Source of the DNA: Hordeum vulgare subsp. vulgare
Lineage: Eukaryota > Streptophyta > Magnoliopsida > Poales > Poaceae
NCBI RefSeq assembly: GCF_904849725.1
Contig: NC_058519.1
Span: forward strand, 577,316,169 to 577,380,168
Length of the DNA stretch: 64,000 nucleotides
Direction of reading: 5' to 3'
Shown here: one piece after another, positions 1 through 11,154 of the stretch
How positions within the stretch are numbered: the stretch's first letter is position 1
Layout: each line of letters starts with the position of its first letter
Notes under the pieces: model-generated
Database searches by the model: none
Told to the model about the DNA's origin: nothing
Seen by the model: only the letters and a program-made list of their open reading frames with translations
Translations under genes and position numbers: made by a program

Positions 1-99
1 GTGACAAGGATGACGCGGGAACGTGATCTATATGACCTCATTTTCTTATTTTTGACGATTACTGTGTGACTTTTCCCACCGCGCTTGACACCCAACGAC

Positions 100-132
<33 letters not shown>

Positions 133-168
133 GGGCAAGCATAAGGAACAAATAGATAGTTGCATGTC

Positions 169-288
169 GGATGCGATCATACCAGCACTAAAGCACCGGA
201 TCCCATCAAAACTCCGAAGTTAAGCGTGCTTGGGTGAGAGTAGTACTAGGATGGGTGACCTCCTGGGAAGTCCTCGTGTTGCATTCCC
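169..288 (+). rRNA. 5S rRNA: 5S ribosomal RNA gene, copy 1
   Basis: 5S rRNA is the small RNA of the large ribosomal subunit, made by RNA polymerase III with TFIIIA. I recognise the plant 5S sequence from its start (GGATGCGATC) to its end (TTGCATTCCC), 120 bp. A T-run follows directly. In all copies below, positions are numbered 1-120 from this start and changes are given against the majority sequence of this window. The internal promoter is taken by homology as A box 50-64, intermediate element (IE) 67-72 and C box 80-97. Copy 1 has G41A and C67T (IE). Confidence 0.97.
218..265 (+). promoter_or_regulatory. 5S internal control region (copy 1, example for all copies)
   Basis: Gene positions 50-97 of copy 1. 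By homology with characterised 5S genes this holds the A box (50-64), intermediate element (67-72) and C box (80-97) bound by TFIIIA. The other intact copies carry the same region at start +49 to +96. Confidence 0.8.
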
Positions 289-289
289 C

Positions 290-294
290 TTTTT
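290..294 (+). terminator. Pol III T-run terminator (copy 1, example)
   Basis: Five T residues begin two bases after gene position 120. Runs of four or more T on the coding strand stop RNA polymerase III. Nearly every copy has this T5. The run is T4 after copies 2, 8, 14, 19 and 103. A second T5 lies about 12 bp further on as a likely backup. Confidence 0.8.
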
Positions 295-471
295 AAATAT
301 ATTTTTGCGCCACGTGACAAGGATGACGCGGGAGCGTGATCTATATGACCTCATTTTCTTTTTTTTGACGATTACTGTGTGACTTTCCCACCGCGCTTGA
401 CACCCAACGACTAGTAGTAGTAGTAGTAGTAGTAGGGGCAAGCATAAGGAACAAATAGATAGTTGCATGTC

Positions 472-591
472 GGATGCGATCATACCAGCACTAAAGCACC
501 GGATCCCATCAGAACTCCGAAGTTAAGCGTGCTTGGGCGAGAGTAGTACTAGGATGGGTGACCTCCTGGGAAGTCCTCGTGTTGCATTCCC
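472..591 (+). rRNA. 5S rRNA: 5S ribosomal RNA gene, copy 2
   Basis: Matches consensus. T4 rather than T5 follows; the next spacer also lacks a few bases before the TAG tract. Confidence 0.97.
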
Positions 592-764
592 CTTTTAAAT
601 ATATTTTTGCGCCACGTGACAAGGATGACGCGGGAGCGTGATCTATATGACCTCATTTTCTTATTTTTGACGATTACTGTGTGACTTTTCCCACCGCGCT
701 TGACAACTAGTAGTAGTAGTAGTAGTAGGGGCAAGCATAAGGAACAAATAGATAGTTGCATGTC

Positions 765-884
765 GGATGCGATCATACCAGCACTAAAGCACCATATCCC
801 ATCAGAACTTCGAAGTTAAGCGTGCTTGGGCGAGAGTAGTACTAGGATGGGTGACCTCCTGGGAAGTCCTCGTGTTGCATTCCC
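765..884 (+). rRNA. 5S rRNA: 5S ribosomal RNA gene, copy 3
   Basis: G30A, G31T, C46T, linked to spacer changes AAATGTATTT and GATGATGCGG. Confidence 0.97.
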
Positions 885-1068
885 CTTTTTAAATGTATTT
901 TTGCGCCACGTGACAAGGATGATGCGGGACCGTGATCTATATGACCTCATTTTCTTATTTTTGACGATTACTGTGTGACTTTTCCCACCGCGCTTGACAC
1001 CCAACGACTAGTAGTAGTAGTAGTAGTAGTAGGGGCAAGCATAAGGAACAAATAGATAGTTGCATGTC

Positions 1069-1188
1069 GGATGCGATCATACCAGCACTAAAGCACCGGA
1101 TCCCATCAGAACTCCGAAGTTAAGCGTGCTTGGGCGAGAGTAGTACTAGGATGGGTGACCTCCTGGGAAGTCCTCGTGTTGCATTCCC
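1069..1188 (+). rRNA. 5S rRNA: 5S ribosomal RNA gene, copy 4
   Basis: Matches consensus. Confidence 0.97.
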
Positions 1189-1366
1189 CTTTTTAAATAT
1201 ATTTTTGCGCCACGTGACAAGGATGACGCGGGACCGTGATCTATATGACCTCATTTTCTTATTTTTGACGATTACTGTGTGACTTTTCCCACCGCGCTTG
1301 ACACCCAACGACTAGTAGTAGTAGTAGTAGGGGCAAGCATAAGGAACAAATAGATAGTTGCTTGTC

Positions 1367-1486
1367 GGATGCGATCATAGCAGCACTAAAGCACCGGATC
1401 CCATCAGAACTCCGAAGTTAAGCGTGCTTGGGCGAGAGTAGTACTAGGATGGGTGACCTCCTCGTAAGTCCTCGTGTTGCATTCCC
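1367..1486 (+). rRNA. 5S rRNA: 5S ribosomal RNA gene, copy 5
   Basis: C14G, G97C (C box), G99T. Confidence 0.97.
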
Positions 1487-1640
1487 CTTTTTAAATATAT
1501 TTTTGCGCCACGTGACAAGGATGACGCGGGAACGTGATCTATATGACCTCATTTTCTTATTTTTGACGATAACTGTGTGACTTTTCCCACCGCGCTTGAC
1601 ACCCAACGACTAGTAGTAGTAGTAGTAGTAGTAGTAGTAA

Positions 1641-1673
<33 letters not shown>

Positions 1674-1709
1674 GGGCAAGCATAAGAAACAAATAGATAG
1701 TTGCATGTC

Positions 1710-1829
1710 GGATGCGATCATACCAGCACTAAAGCACCGGATCCCATCAGAACTCCGAAGTTAAGCGTGCTTGGGCGAGAGTAGTACTAGGATGGGTGAC
1801 CTCCTGGGAAGTCCTCGTGTTGCATTCCC
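1710..1829 (+). rRNA. 5S rRNA: 5S ribosomal RNA gene, copy 6
   Basis: Matches consensus. Upstream leader has AAGAAACAAA, shared with copy 12. Confidence 0.97.
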
Positions 1830-2016
1830 CTTTTTAAATATATTTTTGCGCCACGTGACAAGGATGACGCGGGAACGTGATCTATATGACCTCATTTTCT
1901 TATTTTTGACGATTACTGTGTGACTTTTCCCACCGCGCTTGACACCCAACGACTAGTAGTAGTAGTAGTAGTAGTAGTAGGGGCAAGCATAAGGAACAAA
2001 TAGATAGTTGCATGTC

Positions 2017-2136
2017 GGATGCGATCATACCAGCACTAAAGCACCGGATCCCATCAAAACTCCGAAGTTAAGCGTGCTTGGGTGAGAGTAGTACTAGGAT
2101 GGGTGACCTCCTGGGAAGTCCTCGTGTTGCATTCCC
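2017..2136 (+). rRNA. 5S rRNA: 5S ribosomal RNA gene, copy 7
   Basis: G41A, C67T (IE), as in copy 1. Confidence 0.97.
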
Positions 2137-2319
2137 CTTTTTAAATATATTTTTGCGCCACGTGACAAGGATGACGCGGGAGCGTGATCTATATGACCTC
2201 ATTTTCTTATTTTTCACGATTACTGTGTGACTTTCCCACCGCGCTTGACACCCAACGACTAGTAGTAGTAGTAGTAGTAGTAGGGGCAAGCATAAGGAAC
2301 AAATAGATAGTTGCATGTC

Positions 2320-2439
2320 GGATGCGATCATACCAGCACTAAAGCACCGGATCCCATCAGAACTCCGAAGTTAAGCGTGCTTGGGCGAGAGTAGTACTAG
2401 GATGGGTGACCTCCTGGGAAGTCCTCGTGTTGCATTTCC
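2320..2439 (+). rRNA. 5S rRNA: 5S ribosomal RNA gene, copy 8
   Basis: C118T. T4 terminator as after copy 2. Confidence 0.97.
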
Positions 2440-2612
2440 CTTTTAAATATATTTTTGCGCCACGTGACAAGGATGACGCGGGAGCGTGATCTATATGACC
2501 TCATTTTCTTATTTTTGACGATTACTGTGTGACTTTTCCCACCGCGCTTGACAACTAGTAGTAGTAGTAGTAGTAGGGGCAAGCATAAGGAACAAATAGA
2601 TAGTTGCATGTC

Positions 2613-2732
2613 GGATGCGATCATACCAGCACTAAAGCACCATATCCCATCAGAACTTCGAAGTTAAGCGTGCTTGGGCGAGAGTAGTACTAGGATGGGT
2701 GACCTCCTGGGAAGTCCTCGTGTTGCATTCCC
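2613..2732 (+). rRNA. 5S rRNA: 5S ribosomal RNA gene, copy 9
   Basis: G30A, G31T, C46T; same spacer haplotype as copy 3. Confidence 0.97.
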
Positions 2733-2910
2733 CTTTTTAAATGTATTTTTGCGCCACGTGACAAGGATGATGCGGGACCGTGATCTATATGACCTCATTT
2801 TCTTATTTTTGACGATTACTGTGTGACTTTTCCCACCGCGCTTGACACCCAACGACTAGTAGTAGTAGTAGTAGGGGCAAGCATAAGGAACAAATAGATA
2901 GTTGCATGTC

Positions 2911-3030
2911 GGATGCGATCATACCAGCACTAAAGCACCGGATCCCATCAGAACTCCGAAGTTAAGCGTGCTTGGGCGAGAGTAGTACTAGGATGGGTGA
3001 CCTCCTGGGAAGTCCTCGTGTTGCATTCCC
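2911..3030 (+). rRNA. 5S rRNA: 5S ribosomal RNA gene, copy 10
   Basis: Matches consensus. Confidence 0.97.
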
Positions 3031-3208
3031 CTTTTTAAATATATTTTTGCGCCACGTGACAAGGATGACGCGGGACCGTGATCTATATGACCTCATTTTC
3101 TTATTTTTGACGATTACTGTGTGACTTTTCCCACCGCGCTTGACACCCAACGACTAGTAGTAGTAGTAGTAGGGGCAAGCATAAGGAACAAATAGATAGT
3201 TGCTTGTC

Positions 3209-3328
3209 GGATGCGATCATACCAGCACTAAAGCACCGGATCCCACCAGAACTCCGAAGTTAAGCGTGCTTGGGCGAGAGTAGTACTAGGATGGGTGACC
3301 TCCTCGGAAGTCCTCGTGTTGCATTCCC
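3209..3328 (+). rRNA. 5S rRNA: 5S ribosomal RNA gene, copy 11
   Basis: T38C, G97C (C box). Confidence 0.97.
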
Positions 3329-3482
3329 CTTTTTAAATATATTTTTGCGCCACGTGACAAGGATGACGCGGGAACGTGATCTATATGACCTCATTTTCTT
3401 ATTTTTGACGATAACTGTGTGACTTTTCCCACCGCGCTTGACACCCAACGACTAGTAGTAGTAGTAGTAGTAGTAGTAGTAA

Positions 3483-3536
<54 letters not shown>

Positions 3537-3572
3537 GGGCAAGCATAAGAAACAAATAGATAGTTGCATGTC

Positions 3573-3692
3573 GGATGCGATCATACCAGCACTAAAGCAC
3601 CGGATCCCATCAGAACTCCGAAGTTAAGCGTGCTTGGGCGAGAGTAGTACTAGGATGGGTGACCTCCTGGGAAGTCCTCGTGTTGCATTCCC
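3573..3692 (+). rRNA. 5S rRNA: 5S ribosomal RNA gene, copy 12
   Basis: Matches consensus; leader variant as copy 6. Confidence 0.97.
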
Positions 3693-3816
3693 CTTTTTAA
3701 ATATATTTTTGCGCCACGTGACAAGGATGACGCGGGAACGTGATCTATATGACCTCATTTTCTTATTTTTGACGATTACTGTGTGACTTTTCCCACCGCG
3801 CTTGACACCCAACGAC

Positions 3817-3849
<33 letters not shown>

Positions 3850-3885
3850 GGGCAAGCATAAGGAACAAATAGATAGTTGCATGTC

Positions 3886-4005
3886 GGATGCGATCATACC
3901 AGCACTAAAGCACCAGATCCCATCAAAACTCCGAAGTTAAGCGTGCTTGGGTGAGAGTAGTACTAGGATGGGTGACCTCCTGGGAAGTCCTCGTGTTGCA
4001 TTCCC
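3886..4005 (+). rRNA. 5S rRNA: 5S ribosomal RNA gene, copy 13
   Basis: G30A, G41A, C67T (IE). Confidence 0.97.
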
Positions 4006-4182
4006 CTTTTTAAATATATTTTTGCGCCACGTGACAAGGATGACGCGGGAGCGTGATCTATATGACCTCATTTTCTTATTTTTGACGATTACTGTGTGAC
4101 TTTCCCACCGCGCTTGACACCCAACGACTAGTAGTAGTAGTAGTAGGGGCAAGCATAAGGAACAAATAGATAGTTCCATGTC

Positions 4183-4302
4183 GGATGCGATCATACCAGC
4201 ACTAAAGCACCGGATCCCATCAGAACTCCGAAGTTAAGCGTGCTTGGGCGAGAGTAGTACTAGGATGGGTGACCTCCTGGGAAGTCCTCGTGTTGCATTC
4301 CC
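4183..4302 (+). rRNA. 5S rRNA: 5S ribosomal RNA gene, copy 14
   Basis: Matches consensus; T4 terminator. Confidence 0.97.
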
Positions 4303-4475
4303 CTTTTAAATATATTTTTGCGCCACGTGACAAGGATGACGCGGGAGCGTGATCTATATGACCTCATTTTCTTATTTTTGACGATTACTGTGTGACTTTT
4401 CCCACCGCGCTTGACAACTAGTAGTAGTAGTAGTAGTAGGGGCAAGCATAAGGAACAAATAGATAGTTGCATGTC

Positions 4476-4595
4476 GGATGCGATCATACCAGCACTAAAG
4501 CACCATATCCCATCAGAACTTCGAAGTTAAGTGTGCTTGGGCGAGAGTAGTACTAGGATGGGTGACCTCCTGGGAAGTCCTCGTGTTGCATTCCC
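4476..4595 (+). rRNA. 5S rRNA: 5S ribosomal RNA gene, copy 15
   Basis: G30A, G31T, C46T, C57T (A box). Confidence 0.97.
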
Positions 4596-4776
4596 CTTTT
4601 TAAATGTATTTTTGCGCCACGTGACAAGGATGATGCGGGATCGTGATCTATATGACCTCATTTTCTTATTTTTGACGATTACTGTGTGACTTTTCCCACC
4701 GCGCTTGACACCCAACGACTAGTAGTAGTAGTAGTAGTAGGGGCAAGCATAAGGAACAAATAGATAGTTGCATGTC

Positions 4777-4896
4777 GGATGCGATCATACCAGCACTAAA
4801 GCACCGGATCCCATCAGAACTCCGAAGTTAAGCGTGCTTGGGCGAGAGTAGTACTAGGATGGGTGACCTCCTGGGAAGTCCTCGTGTTGCATTCCC
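4777..4896 (+). rRNA. 5S rRNA: 5S ribosomal RNA gene, copy 16
   Basis: Matches consensus. Confidence 0.97.
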
Positions 4897-5083
4897 CTTT
4901 TTAAATATATTTTTGCGCCACGTGACAAGGATGACGCGGGACCGTGATCTATATGACCTCATTTTCTTATTTTTGACGATTACTGTGTGACTTTTCCCAC
5001 CGCGCTTGACACCCAACGACTAGTAGTAGTAGTAGTAGTAGTAGTAGGGGCAAGCATAAGGAACAAATAGATAGTTGCATGTC

Positions 5084-5203
5084 GGATGCGATCATACCAG
5101 CACTAAAGCACCGGATCCCATCAGAACTCCGAAGTTAAGCGTGCTTGGGCGAGAGTAGTACTAGGATGGGTGACCTCCTGGGAAGTCCTCGTGTTGCATT
5201 CCT
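5084..5203 (+). rRNA. 5S rRNA: 5S ribosomal RNA gene, copy 17
   Basis: C120T only. Followed by a 34-unit TAG tract. Confidence 0.97.
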
Positions 5204-5327
5204 CTTTTTAAATATATTTTTGCGCCACGTGACAAGGATGACGCGGGAACGTGATCTATATGACCTCATTTTCTTATTTTTGACGATTACTGTGTGACTT
5301 TTCCCACCGCGCTTGACACCCAACGAC

Positions 5328-5429
<102 letters not shown>

Positions 5430-5465
5430 GGGCAAGCATAAGGAACAAATAGATAGTTGCATGTC

Positions 5466-5585
5466 GGATGCGATCATACCAGCACTAAAGCACCGGATCT
5501 CATCAGAACTCCGAAGTTAAGCGTGCTTGGGCGAGAGTAGTACTAGGATGGGTGACCTCCTGGGAAGTCCTCGTGTTGCATTCCC
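5466..5585 (+). rRNA. 5S rRNA: 5S ribosomal RNA gene, copy 18
   Basis: C35T. Its last 15 bases are duplicated downstream as part of a 90-bp tandem duplication (5571-5750). Confidence 0.96.
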
Positions 5586-5750
5586 CTTTTTAAATATATT
5601 TTTGCGCCACGTGACAAGGATGACGCGGGAGCGTGATCTATATGACCTCATTTTCTTATTTCGTGTTGCATTCCCCTTTTTAAATATATTTTTGCGCCAC
5701 GTGACAAGGATGACGCGGGAGCGTGATCTATATGACCTCATTTTCTTATT
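5571..5750 (+). repeat. 90-bp tandem duplication of 5S 3' end plus spacer
   Basis: 5571-5660 and 5661-5750 are direct copies containing the last 15 bases of the 5S gene, the T-run and part of the conserved spacer. Confidence 0.95.
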
Positions 5751-5864
5751 TTTGACGATTACTGTGTGACTTTCCCACCGCGCTTGACACCCAACGACTA
5801 GTAGTAGTAGTAGTAGTAGTAGTAGTAGGGGCAAGCATAAGGAACAAATAGATAGTTGCATGTC

Positions 5865-5984
5865 GGATGCGATCATACCAGCACTAAAGCACCGGATCCC
5901 ATCAGAACTCCGAAGTTAAGCGTGCTTGGGCGAGAGTAGTACTAGGATGGGTGACCTCCTGGAAAGTCCTCGTGTTGCATTCCC
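5865..5984 (+). rRNA. 5S rRNA: 5S ribosomal RNA gene, copy 19
   Basis: G99A. T4 terminator. Confidence 0.97.
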
Positions 5985-6107
5985 CTTTTAAATATATTTT
6001 TGCGCCACGTGACAAGGATGACGCGGGAGCGTGATCTATATGACCTCATTTTCTTATTTTTGACGATTACTGTGTGACTTTTCCCACCGCGCTTTACACC
6101 CAACGAC

Positions 6108-6146
<39 letters not shown>

Positions 6147-6182
6147 GGGCAAGCATAAGGAACAAATAGATAGTTGCATGTC

Positions 6183-6302
6183 GGATGCGATCATACCAGC
6201 ACTAAAGCACCGGATCCCATCAGAACTTCGAAGTTAAGCGTGCTTGGGCGAGAGTAGTACTAGGATGGGTGACCTCCTGGGAAGTCCTCGTGTTGCATTC
6301 CC
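6183..6302 (+). rRNA. 5S rRNA: 5S ribosomal RNA gene, copy 20
   Basis: C46T. Confidence 0.97.
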
Positions 6303-6426
6303 CTTTTTAAATATATTTTTGCGCCACGTGACAAGGATGACGCGGGACCGTGATCTATATGACCTCATTTTCTTATTTTTGACGATTACTGTGTGACTTT
6401 TCCCACCGCGCTTGACACCCAACGAC

Positions 6427-6462
<36 letters not shown>

Positions 6463-6498
6463 GGGCAAGCATAAGGAACAAATAGATAGTTGCTTGTC

Positions 6499-6618
6499 GG
6501 ATGCGATCATACCAGCACTAAAGCACCGGATCCCATCAGAACTCCGAAGTTAAGCGTGCTTGGGCGAGAGTAGTACTAGGATGGGTGACCTCCTGGGAAG
6601 TCCTTGTGTTGCATTCCC
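6499..6618 (+). rRNA. 5S rRNA: 5S ribosomal RNA gene, copy 21
   Basis: C107T. Confidence 0.97.
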
Positions 6619-6742
6619 CTTTTTAAATATATTTTTGCGCCACGTGACAAGGATGACGCGGGAACGTGATCTATATGACCTCATTTTCTTATTTTTGACG
6701 ATAACTGTGTGACTTTTCCCACCGCGCTTGACACCCAACGAC

Positions 6743-6817
<75 letters not shown>

Positions 6818-6853
6818 GGGCAAGCATAAGGAACAAATAGATAGTTGCATGTC

Positions 6854-6973
6854 GGATGCGATCATACCAGCACTAAAGCACCGGATCCCATCAGAACTCC
6901 GAAGTTAAGCGTGCTTGGGCGAGAGTAGTACTAGGATGGGTGACCTCCTGGGAAGTCCTCGTGTTGCATTCCC
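6854..6973 (+). rRNA. 5S rRNA: 5S ribosomal RNA gene, copy 22
   Basis: Matches consensus; spacer base 1 is G instead of C. Confidence 0.97.
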
Positions 6974-7160
6974 GTTTTTAAATATATTTTTGCGCCACGT
7001 GACAAGGATGACGCGGGAACGTGATCTATATGACCTCATTTTCTTATTTTTGACGATTACTGTGTGACTTTTCCCACCGCGCTAGACACCCAACGACTAG
7101 TAGTAGTAGTAGTAGTAGTAGTAGGGGCAAGTATAAGGAACAAATAGATAGTTGCATGTC

Positions 7161-7280
7161 GGATGCGATCATACCAGCACTAAAGCACCGGATCCCATTA
7201 GAACTCCGAAGTTAAGCGTGCTTGGGCGAGAGTAGTACTAGGATGGGTGACCTCCTGGGAAGTCCTCGTGTTGCATTCCC
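7161..7280 (+). rRNA. 5S rRNA: 5S ribosomal RNA gene, copy 23
   Basis: C39T. Confidence 0.97.
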
Positions 7281-7404
7281 CTTTTTAAATATATTTTTGC
7301 GCCACGTGACAAGGATGACGCGGGAACGTGATCTATATGACCTCATTTTCTTATTTTTGACGATTACTGTGTGACTTTTCCCACCGCGCTTGACACCCAA
7401 CGAC

Positions 7405-7437
<33 letters not shown>

Positions 7438-7473
7438 GGGCAAGCATAAGGAACAAATAGATAGTTGCATGTC

Positions 7474-7593
7474 GGATGCGATCATACCAGCACTAAAGCA
7501 CCGGATCCCATCAAAACTCCGAAGTTAAGCGTGCTTGGGTGAGAGTAGTACTAGGATGGGTGACCTCCTGGGAAGTCCTCGTGTTGCATTCCC
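7474..7593 (+). rRNA. 5S rRNA: 5S ribosomal RNA gene, copy 24
   Basis: G41A, C67T (IE). Confidence 0.97.
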
Positions 7594-7783
7594 CTTTTTA
7601 AATATATTTTTGCGCCACGTGACAGGGATGACGCGGGAGCGTGATCTATATGACCTCATTTTCTTATTTTTGACGATTACTGTGTGACTTTTCCCACCGC
7701 GCTTGACACCCAACGACTAGTAGTAGTAGTAGTAGTACTAGTAGTAGGGGCAAGCATAAGGAACAAATAGATAGTTGCATGTC

Positions 7784-7903
7784 GGATGCGATCATACCAG
7801 CACTAAAGCACCGGATCCCATCAGAACTCTGAAGTTAAGCGTGCTTGGGCGATAGTATTACTAGGATGGGTGACCTCCTGGGAAGTCCTTGTGTTGCATT
7901 CCC
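7784..7903 (+). rRNA. 5S rRNA: 5S ribosomal RNA gene, copy 25
   Basis: C47T, G70T (IE), G75T, C107T. T-run after the gene is interrupted by C (CAATATATT). Confidence 0.96.
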
Positions 7904-8027
7904 CTTTTTCAATATATTTTTGCGCCACGTGACAAGGATGACGCGGGAGCGTGATCTATATGACCTCATTTTCTTATTTTTGACGATTACTGTGTGACTT
8001 TTCCCACCGCGCTTGACACCCAACGAC

Positions 8028-8078
<51 letters not shown>

Positions 8079-8114
8079 GGGCAAGCATAAGGAACAAATA
8101 GATAGTTGCTTGTC

Positions 8115-8234
8115 GGATGCGATCATACCAGCACTAAAGCACCGGATCCCATAAGAACTCCGAAGTTAAGCGTGCTTGGGCGAGAGTAGTACTAGGATGG
8201 GTGACCTCCTGGGAAGTCCTCGTGTTGCATTCCC
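8115..8234 (+). rRNA. 5S rRNA: 5S ribosomal RNA gene, copy 26
   Basis: C39A. Confidence 0.97.
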
Positions 8235-8412
8235 CTTTTTAAATATATTTTTGCGCCACGTGACAAGGATGACGCGGGAGCGTGATCTATATGACCTCAT
8301 TTTCTTATTTTTGACGATTTCTGTGTGACTTTTCCCACCGCGCTTGACACCCAACGACTAGTAGTAGTAGTAGTAGGGGCAAGCATAAGGAACAAATAGA
8401 TAGTTGCATGTC

Positions 8413-8532
8413 GGATGCGATCATACCAGCACTAAAGCACCGGATTCCATCAGAACTCCGAAGTTAAGCGTGCTTGGGCGAGAGTAGTACTAGGATGGGT
8501 GACCTCCTGGGAAGTCCTCGTGTTGCATTCCC
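8413..8532 (+). rRNA. 5S rRNA: 5S ribosomal RNA gene, copy 27
   Basis: C34T. Confidence 0.97.
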
Positions 8533-8656
8533 CTTTTTAAATATATTTTTGCGCCACGTGACAAGGATGACGCGGGAGCGTGATCTATATGACCTCATTT
8601 TCTTATTTTTGACGATTACTGTGTGACTTTTCCCACCGCGCTTCACACCCAACGAC

Positions 8657-8692
<36 letters not shown>

Positions 8693-8728
8693 GGGCAAGC
8701 ATAAGGAACAAATAGATAGTTGCATGTC

Positions 8729-8848
8729 GGATGCGATCATACAACCACTAAAGCACCGGATCCCATCAGAACTTCGAAATTAAGCGTGCTTGGGCGAGAG
8801 TAGTACTAGGATGGGTGACCTCCTCGGAAGTCCTCGTGTTGCATTCCC
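8729..8848 (+). rRNA. 5S rRNA: 5S ribosomal RNA gene, copy 28
   Basis: C15A, G17C, C46T, G51A (A box), G97C (C box). Confidence 0.96.
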
Positions 8849-8972
8849 CTTTTTAAATATATTTTTGCGCCACGTGACAAGGATGACGCGGGAGCGTGAT
8901 CTATATGACCTCATTTTCTTATTTTTGACGATTACTGTGTGACTTTTCCCACCGCGCTTGACACCCAACGAC

Positions 8973-9014
<42 letters not shown>

Positions 9015-9050
9015 GGGCAAGCATAAGGAACAAATAGATAGTTGCATGTC

Positions 9051-9170
9051 GGATGCGATCATACCAGCACTAAAGCACCGGATCCCATCAGAACTCCGAA
9101 GTTAAGCGTGCTTGGGCGAGAGTAGTACTAGGATGGTTGACCTCCTGGGAAGTCCTCGTGTTGCATTCCC
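9051..9170 (+). rRNA. 5S rRNA: 5S ribosomal RNA gene, copy 29
   Basis: G87T (C box). Confidence 0.97.
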
Positions 9171-9294
9171 CTTTTTAAATATATTTTTGCGCCACGTGAC
9201 AAGGATGACGCGGGACCGTGATCTATATGACCTCATTGTCTTATTTTTGACGATTACTGTGTGACTTTTCCCACCGCGCTTGACACCCAACGAC

Positions 9295-9333
<39 letters not shown>

Positions 9334-9369
9334 GGGCAAGCATAAGGAACAAATAGATAGTTGCTTGTC

Positions 9370-9489
9370 GGATGCGATCATACCAGCACTAAAGCATCGG
9401 ATCCCATCAGAACTCCGAAGTTAAGCGTGCTTGGGCGAGAGTAGTACTAGGATGGGTGACCTCCTGGGAAGTCCTCGTGTTGCATTCCC
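9370..9489 (+). rRNA. 5S rRNA: 5S ribosomal RNA gene, copy 30
   Basis: C28T. Followed by a shortened spacer (deletion junction at about 9546), giving a 226-bp unit. Confidence 0.97.
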
Positions 9490-9595
9490 CTTTTTAAATA
9501 TATTTTTGCGCCACGTGACAAGGATGACGCGGGAACGTGATCTATAGTAGTAGTAGTAGGGGCAAGCATAAGGAACAAATAGATAGTTGCATGTC

Positions 9596-9715
9596 GGATG
9601 CGATCATACCAGCACTAAAGCACCGGATCCCATCAAAACTCCGAAGTTAAGCGTGCTTGGGCGAGAGTAGTACTAGGATGGGTGACCTCCTGGGAAGTCC
9701 TCGTGTTGCATTCCC
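9596..9715 (+). rRNA. 5S rRNA: 5S ribosomal RNA gene, copy 31
   Basis: G41A. Confidence 0.97.
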
Positions 9716-9902
9716 CTTTTTAAATATATTTTTGCGCCACGTGACAAGGATGACGCGGGAACGTGATCTATATGACCTCATTTTCTTATTTTTGACGATT
9801 ACTGTGTGACTTTTCCCACCGCGCTTGACACCCAACGACTAGTAGTAGTAGTAGTAGTAGTAGTAGGGGCAAGCATAAGGAACAAATAGATAGTTGCATG
9901 TC

Positions 9903-10022
9903 GGATGCGATCATACCAGCACTAAAGCACCGGATCCCATCAGAACTCCGAAGTTAAGCGTGCTTGGGTGAGAGTAGTACTAGGGTGGGTGACCTCCTGG
10001 GAAGTCCTCGTGTTGCATTCCC
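9903..10022 (+). rRNA. 5S rRNA: 5S ribosomal RNA gene, copy 32
   Basis: C67T (IE), A83G (C box). Confidence 0.97.
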
Positions 10023-10146
10023 CTTTTTAAATATATTTTTGCGCCACGTGACAAGGATGACGCGGGAGCGTGATCTATATGACCTCATTTTCTTATTTTT
10101 GACGATTACTGTGTGACTTTTCCCACCGCGCTTGACACCCAACGAC

Positions 10147-10188
<42 letters not shown>

Positions 10189-10224
10189 GGGCAAGCATAA
10201 GGAACAAATAGATAGTTGCATGTC

Positions 10225-10344
10225 GGATGCGATCATACCAGCACTAAAGCACCGGATCCCATCAGAACTCAGAAGTTAAGCGTGCTTGGGCGATAGTAGT
10301 ACTAGGATGGGTGACCTCCTGGGAAGTCCTTGTGTTGCATTCCC
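10225..10344 (+). rRNA. 5S rRNA: 5S ribosomal RNA gene, copy 33
   Basis: C47A, G70T (IE), C107T. Confidence 0.97.
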
Positions 10345-10468
10345 CTTTTTAAATATATTTTTGCGCCACGTGACAAGGATGACGCGGGAGCGTGATCTAT
10401 ATGACCTCATTTTCTTATTTTTGACGATTACTGTGTGACTTTTCCCACCGCGCTTGACACCCAACGAC

Positions 10469-10507
<39 letters not shown>

Positions 10508-10543
10508 GGGCAAGCATAAGGAACAAATAGATAGTTGCATGTC

Positions 10544-10663
10544 GGATGCGATCATACCAGCACTAAAGCACCGGATCCCATAAGAACTCCGAAGTTAAGC
10601 GTGCTTGGGCGAGAGTAGTACTAGGATGGGTGACCTCCTGGGAAGTCCTCGTGTTGCATTCCC
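10544..10663 (+). rRNA. 5S rRNA: 5S ribosomal RNA gene, copy 34
   Basis: C39A. Confidence 0.97.
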
Positions 10664-10841
10664 CTTTTTAAATATATTTTTGCGCCACGTGACAAGGATG
10701 ACGCGGGAGCGTGATCTATATGACCTCATTTTCTTATTTTTAACGATTACTGTGTGACTTTTCCCACCGCGCTTGACACCCAACGACTAGTAGTAGTAGT
10801 AGTAGGGGCAAGCATAAGGAACAAATAGATAGTTGCATGTC

Positions 10842-10961
10842 GGATGCGATCATACCAGCACTAAAGCACCGGATCCCATCAGAACTCCGAAGTTAAGCGC
10901 GCTTGGGCGAGAGTAGTACTAGGATGGGTGACCTCCTGGGAAGTCCTCGTGTTGCATTCCC
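10842..10961 (+). rRNA. 5S rRNA: 5S ribosomal RNA gene, copy 35
   Basis: T59C (A box). Confidence 0.97.
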
Positions 10962-11085
10962 CTTTTTAAATATATTTTTGCGCCACGTGACAAGGATGAC
11001 GCGGGACCGTGATCTATATGACCTCATTTTCTTATTTTTGACGATTACTGTGTGACTTTTCCCACCGCGCTTGACACCCAACGAC

Positions 11086-11118
<33 letters not shown>

Positions 11119-11154
11119 GGGCAAGCATAAGGAACAAATAGATAGTTGCATGTC

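Larger units (their letters stand above)
169..3885 (+). repeat. Six-unit higher-order repeat, two copies (about 1.85 kb each)
   Basis: Copies 1-6 (169-2016) and 7-12 (2017-3885) show the same order of linked variants: G41A/C67T, T4 terminator unit, G30A/G31T/C46T unit, consensus, G97C unit, then a long TAG tract. A third partial copy follows at copies 13-16 (3886-5083). Confidence 0.9.
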
